This document shows positions 34,525 through 47,497 of a stretch of 64,000 nt of DNA, piece by piece. The notes beneath the pieces are model-generated. The model was given only the letters and a program-made list of their open reading frames with translations. It was not told where the DNA came from and ran no database searches. A program made the translations under genes and the position numbers. This stretch comes from Allacma fusca (taxonomy: Eukaryota; Arthropoda; Collembola; Symphypleona; Sminthuridae), in assembly GCA_947179485.1 (NCBI GenBank), contig OX359247.1, forward strand, positions 43,252,801-43,316,800, in the 5' to 3' direction. The stretch's first letter is position 1; every line of letters starts with the position of its first letter.

Positions 34525-37500
34525 GACCATCGAGGCTTGAGGAATACTTATCCAGATGGTTTTGTTATCACTTTAATTAATTCTCCTTCTCGTGCTTGCG
34601 ACTCCAATGAAATATGTGGCACATGTGGGTTGTGAGTAATCTGCTTGTAATTTTGTGATGTTGTCAAAGCTAGGAAAATATTTCCACCCGAACTTTGGTC
34701 ACCTGTGTCAATGATTGGAAATGCACTTGTCATTCTAAAGTGTATCATTGTTATGTATTAAGGGGATCCATAATTACCTGAAAATGAAAAAGTGAATTTC
34801 ACATTTCATGACTACCCTAGAAATTATGCTTACATATGTAAATATATAATATTATAGCCCAATAAAAATACTCTTGTCAATTGGTTTAATTGCTTAAGAA
34901 ATATGTACAGCTACTTCCGCCTTTACATGATGACATGAATTTCGAGAAAGTTATATGGGAATTGAAATGATTTCCGTACAGTTTAACGTACGTATGTATG
35001 TACATAAAAAACATCCTAATTTTTATTATTCTATAACGTTATCGTAAAAAAGTATTTTTTACTTCAATCCATTTACTTGAAGTGATTCCTGTGAAAGTTT
35101 CAGTGTGTTCATAAATATGTAACTACACAGTAGGGATAGCCAATACTTATTATATTTGAAGTGGAAATTTCGTAGGAAGAATTTCTTTGTTCAAGGGCCA
35201 CATTTTTTTAGAACTTTGAACTGTGGTATTCTAACCACAACGTTTGTATCCTGAATTCGGTTGTACCTGTAATTTTAACGATGATTAAATCAAATGGTTG
35301 GCCAGTCGGAACTGGTCGGAAGTGCAATAATTGGGGAGATTAATTGTGACGATGACGACAGCTGCCTGTTATCTAATTTTTATGTCGAAGTGAACGCATG
35401 CAAATAAATCTATTTTAAAGTTCAATCACTAAATTGTCATCAGAGCGAAGATACGTTCATTAAATGTGCATTGTATTATATTTATACAGCTATGCAATTT
35501 ATGAGTCGATTTGACCTTAGCCCTTACAACCTGCACCTTTCAATTACAGTAACAAATGGCAAGTAAATGTAATACTATGGGAAATAAATAAATAGTTTCT
35601 TGTGAGCTGAGTGAGTACATACGCTTAAATGTTCCAAGTATAATGTACATATGTATTAATTATAGGAATGCTATTTATAATTTGGTAGAAGTAAAAAAAA
35701 TGATCAACATACAAAAGTTCGTAACAAAAGCCATCAATAATTGCTCACCATCAATTATCAATACGTATAACCAATTTTAAATATATCTAATTATATCAAT
35801 CATAACCATCAGCAATCAATGCGTTGACCATCAAAAACCTATACATATTTTATTGAATAGAATTACGTGAATTGAATATTGTTGGTTTGTTAAATTTTAC
35901 GTGATACATATCGTGTTCACAGGTCGTGTTTTCCTAATGTCCGTCATTCGGCCTCTCAACAGTCCCATTCCTAATACAGAACCCAGAAGGATGGTACCAT
36001 GTGCCTAGACTATTAGTGAGCTTTTGAAGGCTACTTTTCCTTTCAGCTAACATATTTCGTACCAACATCAGGGATGGGTATACAAGGTACAACATTGTCA
36101 ACGTCATCAACATTGTTTCAATTTATTTAATTTCTTCACACCAGAAAGCAAACAGATTCCGTAATGTTTTCCTTAAGTATGTCCTTCTCCCGGGTATTTT
36201 ATTTTGGTTAGATCATTTACATGCTTGGTTATTAATTCTGTGTAGTCCAAAATTATGAATATGCCTTGGGGTTTTGGAATACGAAAAGATACATAATTTT
36301 ATAAAATTGTTTTATAGCCCAGGCAATAATAATTTTGCAAATAGATGTTGCAGTTTGTATGAAAATACAGAGGGTAGGAGCATCTTACACTGGGACTATA
36401 ATATCTCATTCTTAAATAATTATATATGTAATTACAAATATATACCTATATACTATGAATGCAACGGAAAAATTTAAGATAATTCATTCACGTTTGAGAA
36501 TTTGAAACCAGACCCTTCAAAACTTTTGACGTTAAAGCAATTTGTGACTGCACGTGGAACCGTGTTATCCTACCTGCGATTGCAAGAGACATTATCCCCA
36601 TTGAAATCATGATTGGTTTTAGAAAATCCTGGATAAGGAGCAGAAGTGATTCCATGAAAGAATAAAATGAAGGCCAATACAAGCAAGATATAATAGAGTC
36701 AGGAAATGTAACAATTTATTTCTTAAATGATTTATTGATATTATGATTGTTTTCCCCAATTTCTGTAATCATGCGCTTTCTGTAAAAACGAAGGAAAAAC
36801 TTTGCTTCTTAGCTAGAAAAAAAGTCATTGATTAGGAATGGTAATGAACTGAAAGTTTAATTTCAGATTGAGCTTACATGCGATTTGCAAAACTGATCAC
36901 TACTAGAAAGAAATTCCTTATAAGTAAATGACAGCTCAATGACCACGGAGTAGATATACCCTATCAATCAGTTTCCACACAGTAATCAATACCACATATT
37001 TTTAATACATACATTGAGAGACCAGTAGTGATGGCACACACTGTCATTTGTCATACGAATGTCAACTGTCTAATACTAATCCCTCTGGGATCAAAGAGGG
37101 ATTTGCGAAAATTTCTTTTGTTGATGTCAATCATAGTTTTTTCAGTATGATTTTAAAATCAAGAACTCCAGGTGGTACTTGAACTTATTTTAAATAGTGA
37201 CTCAAATTTCCGAATCATTTTTACCACTCATATGTATAATTATTTGTTCATTTGCTTAAATTTTTTTTCTTTACGTATGGACTTCACGTCAGTACTCCTC
37301 ATTGACGTAACAATAATAATAATGCATGAATTCATAGTAAAAGTGCATTAAACCATAATGACATTATCTTATGTAATTACGTACGTTAGAAGCGTCACTA
37401 CACCATTGTTGAATCTTTTCAAGAAGCATTTACGTGTTTTCCTATGTACGCAGATTCTAAGACATGGCACGAGGGATTTACCGTGAACAAAATTGATTTC

Positions 37501-40500
37501 TATTGAGCTGGTCACATTTTTTGATTGCTTGGATTAGGACTGACATTGCATCTCAAAAGTTTGGATACCTTATCAGAAAGTTGTAATGGTCATGTTAATA
37601 CACATATGTACTTGTATTCTCCTAGATTATTGAATGAGGTTATCGAATACTGTGTTTTCCGTGGAAATGACTTGCATCACAGTTTTAAACCTTTGTATTA
37701 TCATTTGAAATGTCAATGTTTAGATATATAAAACCTTGGTTTGCGTAAATAATCAAACATCTATGATGTTGTAAATAATTGATTTTCAATACGATGTACT
37801 AGTGTTCGGCTCAACCAGTTACTTACTTTCGTGTTGTCCCACAAAAAGTAATCTTTTGGTGATGTATGTACATTCATTAGAATGAATTTATTTACTGATT
37901 TGCCTGATTTGGAATCGGGTATCTTGAACAGCAAAATATCCCCCAAATCGTAAGTAGAATTCTATGTTTCTAGTCATGTATCAACTTGAGAATCGTGTTA
38001 CTTTGTGCTAGCTACAGTCCCGCACTTCAGCTATTATGTAAATGCCACGATGAGCTAGTTATTAGCTAAATGATATATTTAAGATAGTACAGTCATGCAT
38101 TCAATTGTGTTTTGATCCTTAAGCGGAAGTGTTATTTGTTTGAACAGTGTCAGTTGTTTCTGATGGTACCTTAAGCCTTAAGGTATTTAATGTTGATGGA
38201 TGAAGCGTGTTTCTATAAATAACCATGACAGGGGAGCGTGAGAATTTATGGATGTATCTTAAATTCGTTCCAGCTAATGATATTCCATACGTTTTAAACC
38301 CACATCCTTTACACTATCAAAACGTCTACTTTACTTTGTCACTTGTCACCCTGTTCACAGCGTCTGGCTTCGCTTCATCCCACCATCTATCCAGGCAGGC
38401 ATGGTAACTGTCGTCAGAGATATTGAAGAACAAAATGAATTTTGAACGGACAATGAGTTCCACAGAAGTAGGAGTACATTTACTAGTAAATATTCTATTG
38501 TTCGTACCATCGTACCTATTGATTGGAATCTGAAATTAGGTTATGACGCTCTCTCACTATGCAGTATGATTAAGTCTTGTCATAGTGAAATACAGATAGC
38601 AGTATGCAGATACTTGAAGCCAATCATTTTTTTTGTCTGCACTCCATCCTACTGTGAGTTAGTATCTGCATATGTAAACTATTTTCCTCGGATATTATCT
38701 TTTATTTGTGTGCACTGAAGGTAGGAATTTATACAGCGAAAGTTACATTATAAAATACTTATACAGGGGCTACATATGTATGTACGTGTATATACTTACA
38801 CCTGTGTACCTATAAGCTCATGGTGGTTGATAACGACCACTAACGATTATCCCCCCTCTAGCTCATACTTACAGGGTAGTAACTCAATATACAATTTGAT
38901 TCCCCAAGTTTGTAGCAAATTCTTGTTTAGATTTTGTCATATTTGGTTCATTGGCCTCGGTTACAGTGGACAGGAACGGGAAGCAAAGTCTGAATTTTTA
39001 TGGCTTATGTATTGTTTGCTTCAACAGCATTTTTTGGAGAATATGTTTGACGACCTTTTGAAGGAAATGTCATTGGCTTTTCAGGGATCTATCTAGTAGA
39101 TCTCCATGATGAAATTTGTGGTCCCCTCCCATTGGAAATTGGAATTCTTTAAAAGATGAGCAGGCATTCAGCTTCCATTACTAAATTCCAAGGTTAATAC
39201 GGCGGTCAGTCTTGTTTGTTGCGGAGATAAATAACCAGCTGAAATATATATTGGCATAATAATGCAACTTTTGAATGTTCGTTTAATGATCAATGGCATG
39301 CAATGATGGGTGTTTCATACCGTTATTCAAAATTTACCAAACCAGCCAGGATTAATTTTTCCAACTTTGCTCCAGTTTTTCTTGGTCATGCTCATTACTA
39401 TTCTGAACTTAGGAACCTTTTGGACAGCTTCCTGAAAAAGCCCATAAAACTTCCTACAAAGCAGCTTCAAAAACAGCTTCAGAAAAATGTTGGCCGGAGA
39501 AAATAATTTGTAATGTCTAAAATCCTTAAAAATTCTAGTCCTCAAGTTTTTGTTAACCTAAGACAGCAAAGATTTTTTATAGAAACTAGAAAATAATTTC
39601 CTTGAAATACATATTTTGAACAATGGTTAATTGCTGGCCAGAAAACCATGCATATAATGTTGAAGGAACTAGGACAGAGACAGTATAAATATATTTGGAA
39701 AAATGGTTTTGAAACATTTGTTATTTTCTACTCAAATTTTGTATTTTAAAAAATTTATAAACTATGATGAATGCTAAATATTTTCAGCCAAAACATTTTT
39801 TCTAACACGTGCCGAATGAGATATCCGCGTTAAATGTTACTTTTAGTAGGGTAAAGTACATACATATGTACGTTCACTTAGGTTTGTTTCCTTGCGTTCT
39901 TAAAAATCAACCCTGTACTGCACAAGAGCCGTCAGAAAGTTAATACCGGGTGGATTACAAATAATTATTACCTTGTCCAAAATATAATATCGTATTAATT
40001 CAACTTCATTTAGTTAGTGTTTTTGGCTAACTGTAAGCACAAGGGGAGCAATTCTATTTGAAGGGTCTCTGCTTGTGCTCATAAGTTGTTTGTGCACGAG
40101 CCCAAAGGGACTTACAATTAGTACGTTACTTATGTAGTGGCAGCATTAACGTGTGCAGCAGCATATGTCATTCATTATTTGCAATAATGGATGACCTCAC
40201 TATGTTAACCCAGGCCAGGGTTCTAAATGCTATACCTACATGACGTTTCTTTCTTGTGAAGGGACAAAGAACCACGCCGAACTGGAGTCAGCAAGAGACC
40301 AGCAGCCATTATCTATTTAGCTGGGCTTGAGAGAACACATACATAGGTACATTGATTCCAAGCATTTCGCATTCAATTTCTCAAATTGATTTTTGGTCGC
40401 ACTTCAATGAAATGAATTCAAACTAGCTTTAGTTAAGCATACTTAAAGTGACTTAAGAAAGCTACTACTCATTTTTGGGCGAACATTTGTGCATTCCAGA

Positions 40501-40779
40501 ATCGGCTTTCCTGGCAAGAAACGTCCAAGCGCTCTGAGCAGTGGAGTGTTACCAGGTTACTGAAACAGAACCACCACCTCTCCCAGATCCAGACAAACCT
40601 TAATTTACTGTTGTATTTTGCAAGCAATAGAAGTTAAACGCATAAATGCTGACAATTATTTTTTGTATTCAAATCAACATTTTGTTGCCCTGATTTTAAA
40701 GACGTAGTGGTAGCATTAGAGAAAAAGGATAATGTGAAACTTAATGATTGCTTTCTATCCACTGCATTAACAACTCTGG
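34525..40779. other. Long gene-poor stretch
   Basis: No exon chain could be built. Weak minus-strand frames at 34548-34748 and 36488-36682 lack convincing splice partners. Around 38850-39500 the sequence resembles the repeat at 46778-47497: it shares a CCCCTCTAGCTCATAC start motif and, near 39355-39410, a TTTTTCCAACTTTGCTCCAG block. It is probably another copy with unresolved ends. The rest is AT-rich with TACATATGTA tracts. Confidence 0.4.
38850..39500. repeat. Partial copy of the CTAGCTCATAC repeat family
   Basis: Shares CCCCCTCTAGCTCATAC followed by a TTGATTCCCCxAxTTTGTAG block with 46800-46865, and a CCAACxTTGCTCCxGT...TGGTCATG block (39359-39395) with 47175-47215. This is seen by direct comparison. 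The termini are not defined, and the ORF crossing it is not considered a gene. Confidence 0.45.
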
Positions 40780-42548
40780 AAAAGGTATACAAATGAATCA
40801 GCCTAGTCTATATCCCTCCTACATTTAAAATTTGGACCGAGCCTACAAATATCCCTACATTTGAACGGCCGAATCGATTAGACTATCCTAAATCTTTCCT
40901 ATAGGGGGAGGGCCCAGCATATTTATAAGCCTACATTTTTTGTCAAAATAGCTCAATTTATTCTACGCCCTTTCTACATCTTATTTGCCTTTCACTACGT
41001 ACCGACTACTTAAAAGCATTCTATGGTTCTCCAATAATTAGATACCCTGTCTCAAGTTCCGCGTGTATGGGGTCAGAATGAAATATAGTAATGTAGGAAG
41101 TTTAGTTACTTAGGCCAAAGACCCTAAGAGCAGAACAGTTGTCCCAGAAATCGTACCCAAGTTTTACAACTTTTGTTATGTGGCATGTATCACTTGAGAA
41201 TTCAAACTAAATACCATAAGAAACATTTTCAATAGTCAGCAAAACAAGACAATTGTGAATGTACTGTATTAACTGGCTGACCACATATCTCTTATCTGTA
41301 GTAATTCCTGTTTTAAATTTGTATTGGGTTCAAACTCGAATTTCCACTCAAATAGTCGATTTTCCACTTTAGCGAATAACTATAACTCAAAAGAGAGAGG
41401 TATACAGCACAACTGAAGACGAAACCGTACGAACGTTTGACCCCTGACATGCACCATAACAGACACAATCTGGAAATACCAGGCGAAGTTTGTTTTTTAA
41501 TTTTAAATTTACCAGTTCTAAATGCAACTAAATGAGCATGACATGCTTCAGTATAGTGCGCCCACTGTTTCAGTTCGTTTCAAAAAATTTGTTTCATTTC
41601 AGTTAGGACTCTGAAATGAACCGAATTTATGGTTTCGTTTCAGTTCATAAAAAAGTGTTTCAGTTCGTTTCAGTTGGCTTAATGAACTGAAACGAAACGC
41701 AAAACAATCGTTTCAGACGTGAAAATTTAAAATGTTTGATATTAAATACTTTATTATGACCCGCCATTCACTGTCTAAATTCCTACAACGTCAGGCATAC
41801 TTCTAAAGGTAAATCTAGCCTTGGGTAGCTCGGGTAACTCCAATCATTTTCCATGTTTAATGAAGGATCCACCAGGCCCCAAAAAGTAATATGTCGGTAA
41901 CCCTGTGGTGGGAAGTTAAATTAAATCTTTCACAACCTTCAACATTCAAGACGCAATCAAAATTATACCTAGCGAATTTATGTCAAGTATAGAGATTTAG
42001 ATGTTACGAAATTTTTATTTTTTATTTTTTAATTCAGGATTCAATGGTTTCCCAAGCCCATAAACTGTCCAAACCCGATTTCCCCGTTGTATTCTATCTT
42101 GTATAGAGTCTACATGCCTAAGAAATATAAGCATGCAAAAGCAAAATTTTCGTTACACGTTATTCGTTATTTTCGTTACTGGCAGTATTATATTGCAATT
42201 GAAACGTTTGAAACGCGTTTCAGTGTGACTGTTTCGTTTTGTTTCAGAATCTGAACTGAAACGTTCGTTTCAGCTAAACTTGAAACTGAACTGAAATATT
42301 TATGGAACGAACTGAAACAAACTGAAACGAAACGGAAATTTTCGTTTCAGGAACGAAACACTGGGCGCACTACTTCAGTAGCCTATAAATATATGTAGAT
42401 ACCTATAATGCTATGATGAATGAGCCTACCTATTTTATAGGCAAGGTTTTAGCGTAAATTCATGCATCCTATTTTGCCTACAAGCCCCGTCAAAAAATTC
42501 CCTGCACCCTACAAATAGGCCAACTTCCAGGATAGGTGGACACCTTTT
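40780..42548. mobile_element. hAT-like element, family CAAAGGT, copy 1 (hosts a nested insertion)
   Basis: Colinear with the element at 58784-61236 over both arms: the left arm contains CTATATCCCTCCTACATTTA and the right arm CTACAAATAGGCC...GGACACCTTTT. The ends are an imperfect inverted repeat (AAAAGGTATAC left; the complement of the right end is AAAAGGTGTCC). Flanking 8-mers AACTCTGG and AGCTCCGG match at six of eight bases, so this is an old insertion. A younger element at 41554-42372 interrupts it. No transposase frame was found. Confidence 0.7.
41554..42372. mobile_element. Non-autonomous hAT-like element, word GTTTCAGTTC
   Basis: Flanked by perfect 8-bp duplications CTTCAGTA (41546-41553 and 42373-42380). 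The inverted ends TAGTGCGCCCA differ by one base at position 12 and then continue into TGTTTC. Forms of GTTTCAGTTCGTTTCAG fill about 150-180 bp inside each end (41566-41730 and 42200-42360); the centre is unique. It is inserted in the element 40780-42548. No coding capacity. Confidence 0.88.
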
Positions 42549-42575
42549 AGCTCCGGTAAAATGAATCCTACTGTC

Positions 42576-43070
42576 TAGTGTTTCTGTTCGGTATCGGGAA
42601 TTCCCGAGGTTCCGGTTCGGTTTCGGTTCCGGTACGGTTCCGGGTCAACGTTTTAAAGAACCGTTACATTTCGGTCCGGTTTCGGGTCATCGGTTTATGA
42701 ACCGTCAAATTTCGGTCCGGTTTCGGGTACAAAAATCAAAACCGAAAGTTTTCGGGAAGGGTTTGTTAAAGCTACCGTTTTGAATGAAAACGCGAAACTT
42801 ACATTTGGTCAGCATTTGTCAACTATCATTTGAAAAGGCGACACAATTTTGTCTTCCATAAAAATGAATCATATACATTTTCTGTCGGTTCGGAAAGGAA
42901 CCGAAACCGATTCGGGAACAGCTTTTATTTTCCGGATCGGTTCCGGGAAGCCAAAAATGTCCCGGACTCGAAAATATCGGTTCCGGTTTTGGGAACAGAA
43001 TTGGGATTTTTTTCGGTTCGGGAAAACGAATCGGGTCGAGTCCATGTTTTGGTACCGTTCAGAAACACTA
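42576..43070. mobile_element. Non-autonomous hAT-like element, word CGGTTCGG
   Basis: A 495-bp element with perfect 8-bp duplications CTACTGTC (42568-42575 and 43071-43078) and inverted ends TAGTGTTTCTG. Inside both ends lie dense variants of GGTTCGGTTTCGGTTCCGG. The locally high GC and the apparent open frames at 42830-43136 come from these words and are not genes. It sits only 27 bp from the right end of the element 40780-42548. Confidence 0.85.
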
Positions 43071-43548
43071 CTACTGTCTGATACAGTAATATATGTAATT
43101 ACATGTTACTTTAGAATTAATTGTAAATACTATTAATCCTTAGATAATGTTCGGATTAATGTTCAAAGGTGGCCTAAGAATGGTATTAAAAAGCTGTACA
43201 CCGGACAGGTAGCGGACAGGTTCCCATGAGTTTACTCTAAACATAAGTGAATTTGGAAGCAACTTTTGTTATTTAAAATGGAATAACCATGACAAAGACA
43301 ATATGTAATTATGTGTAAAACGTCAATAGTATTTAATCAAAATACCCTGTATATCAAATGAGTTAACATAATCAACTGGTTGATACGGACCATATTATTA
43401 TTATAAGTTGCTTTAATTTGATCTTCCAGGTACAAATGTTCTTCAGCTTCATTAACATCAGCTCGCTTAAGAATCAGTAACTCAGCTCGCTTACAAATAT
43501 TTAAACAATTTATTGAGCATGGCAAAGGTTAGTAACAAAAATCGTAGC
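43071..43548. other. 3' flank of the UNC93-like gene
   Basis: AT-rich sequence with no recognised feature beyond the target-site duplication at 43071-43078. Confidence 0.4.
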
Positions 43549-44988
43549 TTAATTTCCTTCTCGTTTCTTTCTCCGCTTCTCTAAAAATTCAATAGAAAGG
43601 AAGCCCGCCATCCCAATCGCCATAACCCCTAAAAGAATATAAAGCTTGGCATCTACACACATTAAGTTTGATTCCGCAAAAGAGATAACGAATCCGAGAG
43701 ACTCCCAAAGTCGATAGTTACTAAAACTGGCTTCCTCATCAGCAGGGAATAGTACCCCATAGTAAGCATTTATACCGCACTGCCATGCTGCATCTGCAAC
43801 TCCCCACAGAGCAGCGAAAATAAAAAAGAAGTACTTCTCATCTGGATTGGGCTCCCAAAATAAGAAAGTAAGAATAAGAGCTACGTTTAAAAGAGCAGCG
43901 AAAGTAAATACAAAAATTCGACCCACGTGCTTCACCACAGGGTCAAACCCTATTGAGCAGAGGGAATCCGCTGCCCCATAACAAATAAGTACATAACCAA
44001 CTTTCTCCACTCCCCATCCACAAGTAATATAAGCTGCAGTGAAGTCCGCACTTAAAAATCCCTGCTCCAGCCCGGACCAAATAGTCAAAGGAATAATAAG
44101 TATCTGATAGGGTTTACTCATTTGCTTAAAAGTAGCAGTTAATAATTTTGTTCCTGATAATTTGGATGACATCCCAACCCTATCCTTCTCCCCATACCGG
44201 GTTAGGGGGTCCGTAAAAATCCCTAACACTGCAGCTGCTATTAAAGCTATTACTAAATAAATACCCGACAACGTCCAGATTTTTGTCTTGTTGTCCGTAT
44301 CTTCCAAGGAAGTTAGGTTTGTCCCTGGACAAAAGTTAGCACCGCATATGGCTAAATCATTCACCACTTTGGAGGACTCATCCACCCCCAGGGATAGTAT
44401 AGTGGAGGATATTATATTCCCAAATATGGCATGGGTTTGGAAGGCCATGAAGAAAATTCCAAAGAATCTTACGATGATTACTTCCACGTTCTTCTCCCCC
44501 GTCAGTGCTGCATACTCATTTCCAATGTGGGTTAAGTAAGTGCACTTCGCAGCCCACATGGGGGCAGCACTAAATCCCACAATTGCTGCTGCGGGGATCA
44601 GAGTGTAGAATTCAGGATGAAATTGTGCGGCAATGTAAGTCGTGTAACCGAACATGAATACAAAAATGGTCCATTTGGCAGTGAGACGACTGATGACGAA
44701 CGTGGGGACAAATAGGGCGGAGACAACCATTGTTGCGTAAACCACTGAGGAGGACCAGTTCCCGAGACCCTCCGGCCCTCCATTTATTGAACTCTGGAGG
44801 TTTGACATGCTGGAGTATGCAGTGAAGAGTATAGTGAAGGAAATGCTAATGACTATGACGTTTCTCAACATGCGACGGTGCTCGTTTTCGGAGTACTTCG
44901 GGGGCGGTGGCTTGTCTTTATTTTCTAGGGTACCATAATTATTTTCCTTGTTTTCTCTCAAGCCGAGTGCGGTCTCCAGGTCGGCCAT
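43549..44988 (-). CDS. UNC93-like membrane protein (MFS fold)
   Basis: Single-exon 479-aa protein, a normal length for the family. A hydrophilic cytoplasmic N-terminus of about 42 residues (PPPPKYSENEHRRMLRN) leads into about 11-12 hydrophobic segments of major-facilitator type. Family landmarks are the TAYSSMSNLQSSIN stretch with the following GLGNWSSS after the first membrane helix, and the CTYLTHIGNEYA segment. A large extracellular loop with two cysteines and N-glycosylation sites (about residues 215-235) follows helix 6. UNC93 relatives regulate potassium channels in nematodes or traffic receptors in vertebrates; arthropod members are mostly uncharacterised, so no substrate is assigned. 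The 5' untranslated region probably continues in an upstream exon: a strong acceptor (polypyrimidine then CCAG) ends at 45028, so the coding exon begins at 45027. Confidence 0.9.
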   Translation of the reverse strand: MADLETALGLRENKENNYGTLENKDKPPPPKYSENEHRRMLRNVIVISISFTILFTAYSSMSNLQSSINGGPEGLGNWSSSVVYATMVVSALFVPTFVISRLTAKWTIFVFMFGYTTYIAAQFHPEFYTLIPAAAIVGFSAAPMWAAKCTYLTHIGNEYAALTGEKNVEVIIVRFFGIFFMAFQTHAIFGNIISSTILSLGVDESSKVVNDLAICGANFCPGTNLTSLEDTDNKTKIWTLSGIYLVIALIAAAVLGIFTDPLTRYGEKDRVGMSSKLSGTKLLTATFKQMSKPYQILIIPLTIWSGLEQGFLSADFTAAYITCGWGVEKVGYVLICYGAADSLCSIGFDPVVKHVGRIFVFTFAALLNVALILTFLFWEPNPDEKYFFFIFAALWGVADAAWQCGINAYYGVLFPADEEASFSNYRLWESLGFVISFAESNLMCVDAKLYILLGVMAIGMAGFLSIEFLEKRRKKREGN

Positions 44989-46777
44989 TTTAAAATTTTG
45001 AAGTTTTATGGGCTTGTGATAAAATTTCTGGAAGATAAAAGTAAAAATTAGTGTTTATAATTCACATGGACTTTAATTTGAATGGTCTAATTACGCGTTG
45101 ATTGCTGCTTAAAATATGAATAGAAATCAGTAGCACCTCAGCAGTTTTCTTCAGGACAAAAATAATTATTATTAAGTTATTAAAAATTGAAAATTTGATC
45201 TACCTTTCCAGTACCACTTGCAAATTACTGTAGATCTTGCTAACAAAAATTATTACACGGTTAATTTGCAGTCAAGACTTTTTAGATGCATATTTAATCT
45301 AGCTTCTGACACAATGAGCTTAATTTGCAAACTAAATTGTGCGTTTAAGTAATTACTGATGGGAACGTGCGAAGTATGTCATTTTTTATGTGACCCACAT
45401 GATAAAGAAACTACGTTTGACAGTTGAATTGTTATTATTTTCTGTTTCTCTGATAATAGACACGAGCTCTAAACTGTGAATATCTAAAGGTATTACGTAC
45501 ATATGTACTAACCCTCAAATTTTAATCCTCGGGATCAGGATGTGTTGCAAATAATTACTGTTTCTGCAAATTTACCTGTGGAAAAAAATCTGGGATATTT
45601 CACCGGTGTAATTTTCAATGGAGTTTTTCAGAAATTTATGTCTTGACTACTTGCCGTTAAAAACTGGTTAGTTTAAAGTCGGAGCACCGGTTATGAACCT
45701 AAGTTAAGGAAAGGAGGAAGAACATTAAATACTACTCATTTCCAAATTCAACAAGAGCTATCAGTCTACTGATAAACAATGTGACACAATACACGGGACT
45801 AATGTGTTTGTTGTCGTTTTGGCAAACTAAAACTTGCGAGCCTAATCAGTTGAGAATGATTGGGGGGATGATGAGCTCTAAATTGCATTGTTAATCGCTG
45901 TTTAATTCCAGTAACCATTGTGCTAGCCTTGAAAATCCGTGAGTTGATTGCCACTGACATTATCACGGCTAATCCATAATTCGGAATTGAGGATCAATGT
46001 AAAAGTGATGCTGAACCTTTTCTACTCTACACACGTCAGACTGCCTCTTCAGGTATCGTGAATGAGAATGTAGGTTGGAATTTAAATCTGAGAGATTTAT
46101 GATTTATTGTAATAATTTATTAATGTAATTCAACGAATTCTCCTTTTATTCATTTTTGCTCACACGTGTAACCTACATGCAAGCTACTGTTTATTTTAAT
46201 GGATTAAAATCGCACAGTTGTATTACTATGTATAGGCCACGATTTCCGCAGTCCTGTCACGGAAAATGACTTTCCTAAATGGTCAACAATATATACCGGT
46301 AATTACACTAAAAATGGCTTATCTCAATGTGTCAGTTCTGATCTTTATGTACCTGCTGTGTCCGGCATGAACTCTGTCACTGTAGTATTTTCCTGCAAAT
46401 TTAGAAACTTGCATTAGCAAATACTTACTGAATGAATGAAAAATGCAGGTATTGACAAAGTCTATTGACATTACGAAGAGAAGGGAACAGAGACACTTGT
46501 TATTGTTGTGTTGATTTTTATGGTCTCTCAAAATGCACAGGCTTACAGATTTATGATGTGAGATTTCCGCTTTATGGTCGCCACCAATGAAAATAATTTC
46601 TAGTGATGCAATCCCTTTAAATGGGTGTTATATTAAACTAAGAAAAAGTTGCTGATTTTATTGTTTGGTAGGCTTTTTTATCTGACTCTACTACTGTTGT
46701 CTATGTTTGATTACAAAATGGGGTTTAGCTTATCTTCGCATGCAAAAAAAAAGAGGGTAATATTTTGTGTTATTTAC

Positions 46778-47497
46778 AGGGTGAGAATAATCACTTGCCC
46801 CTCCTCTCTAGCTCATACAAACGCGTGACTTGTAAAATACTTGATTCCCCTATTTTGTAGTCAATTTAGTTCCAGATTTTCCAAAATTAACTTCATTGAA
46901 CTCGCTCAAGATCTGAGGTCACAGGATTCAAAATTATGAAACAAGGTTAGAATAAATCAAATCCTTTTATGACAATCTTTCGAAATAATTCGTAACTTTT
47001 CCTCACATTGTTGTAGCCCCATTTGTGAAATGGACTTTTGATGAAAATTAATCCTAATGATTTGCAAGTCTAGTAATTTGAAATATTTTATCCGGCCATC
47101 CATGATAAAATTACAACATCAGATATTCCTTTGCCGTTCAGAAATATCTTCAGTAATTGCGCTCCTCAAGGATAGTTTCTCCAACCTTGCTCCCGTCTCT
47201 TCTGGTCATGTCCACAATTATTCAAGGTATATACAAAGTCCTACAAATGAGCGTCAAAACATTTTTCGAAGGTGATTTGTGAGAATAACAAAATAAAGAA
47301 ACAGTCATTCTAATAAAACCCGACTTTGTCTCATATTTTTGAAAGCTATGGCCTAAAATAATGACTCAGTTTAATGAAGTAAATTTTATAAAATCTGGAG
47401 CTAAATTTCCTACAAAATGGGGGATTCAATCGCTTTGAGTCACTCTAATGTGGGTTACAGGGGAGACAAATGATTAAAGTAACCCTACTCTGTCACA
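46778..47497. mobile_element. Possible TIR element, CTAGCTCATAC family
   Basis: The left arm (46778-46862) and the complement of the right arm (47415-47497) align imperfectly over about 85 bp: both begin near CAGxGT, share AATCAxTTG and end with GATTCCCCxATTTTGTAG. Its interior shares a CCAACCTTGCTCCCGTxTC block with 38850-39500, and its start motif CCTCTCTAGCTCATAC also occurs inverted at about 53138-53155. No clear target duplication was identified. Non-coding. Confidence 0.5.

Noticed and set aside
34548..34748. 66-codon minus-strand ATG frame
   Set aside because: The protein-like composition is suggestive, but it lacks splice partners and a recognisable domain.
37761..37946. Minus-strand frame ending in a GTAAGTAA donor-like site
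   Set aside because: It starts at TTG and has no upstream acceptor or downstream exon.
42830..43136. Two overlapping plus-strand frames
   Set aside because: They are produced by the CGGTTCGG words of the transposon at 42576-43070.
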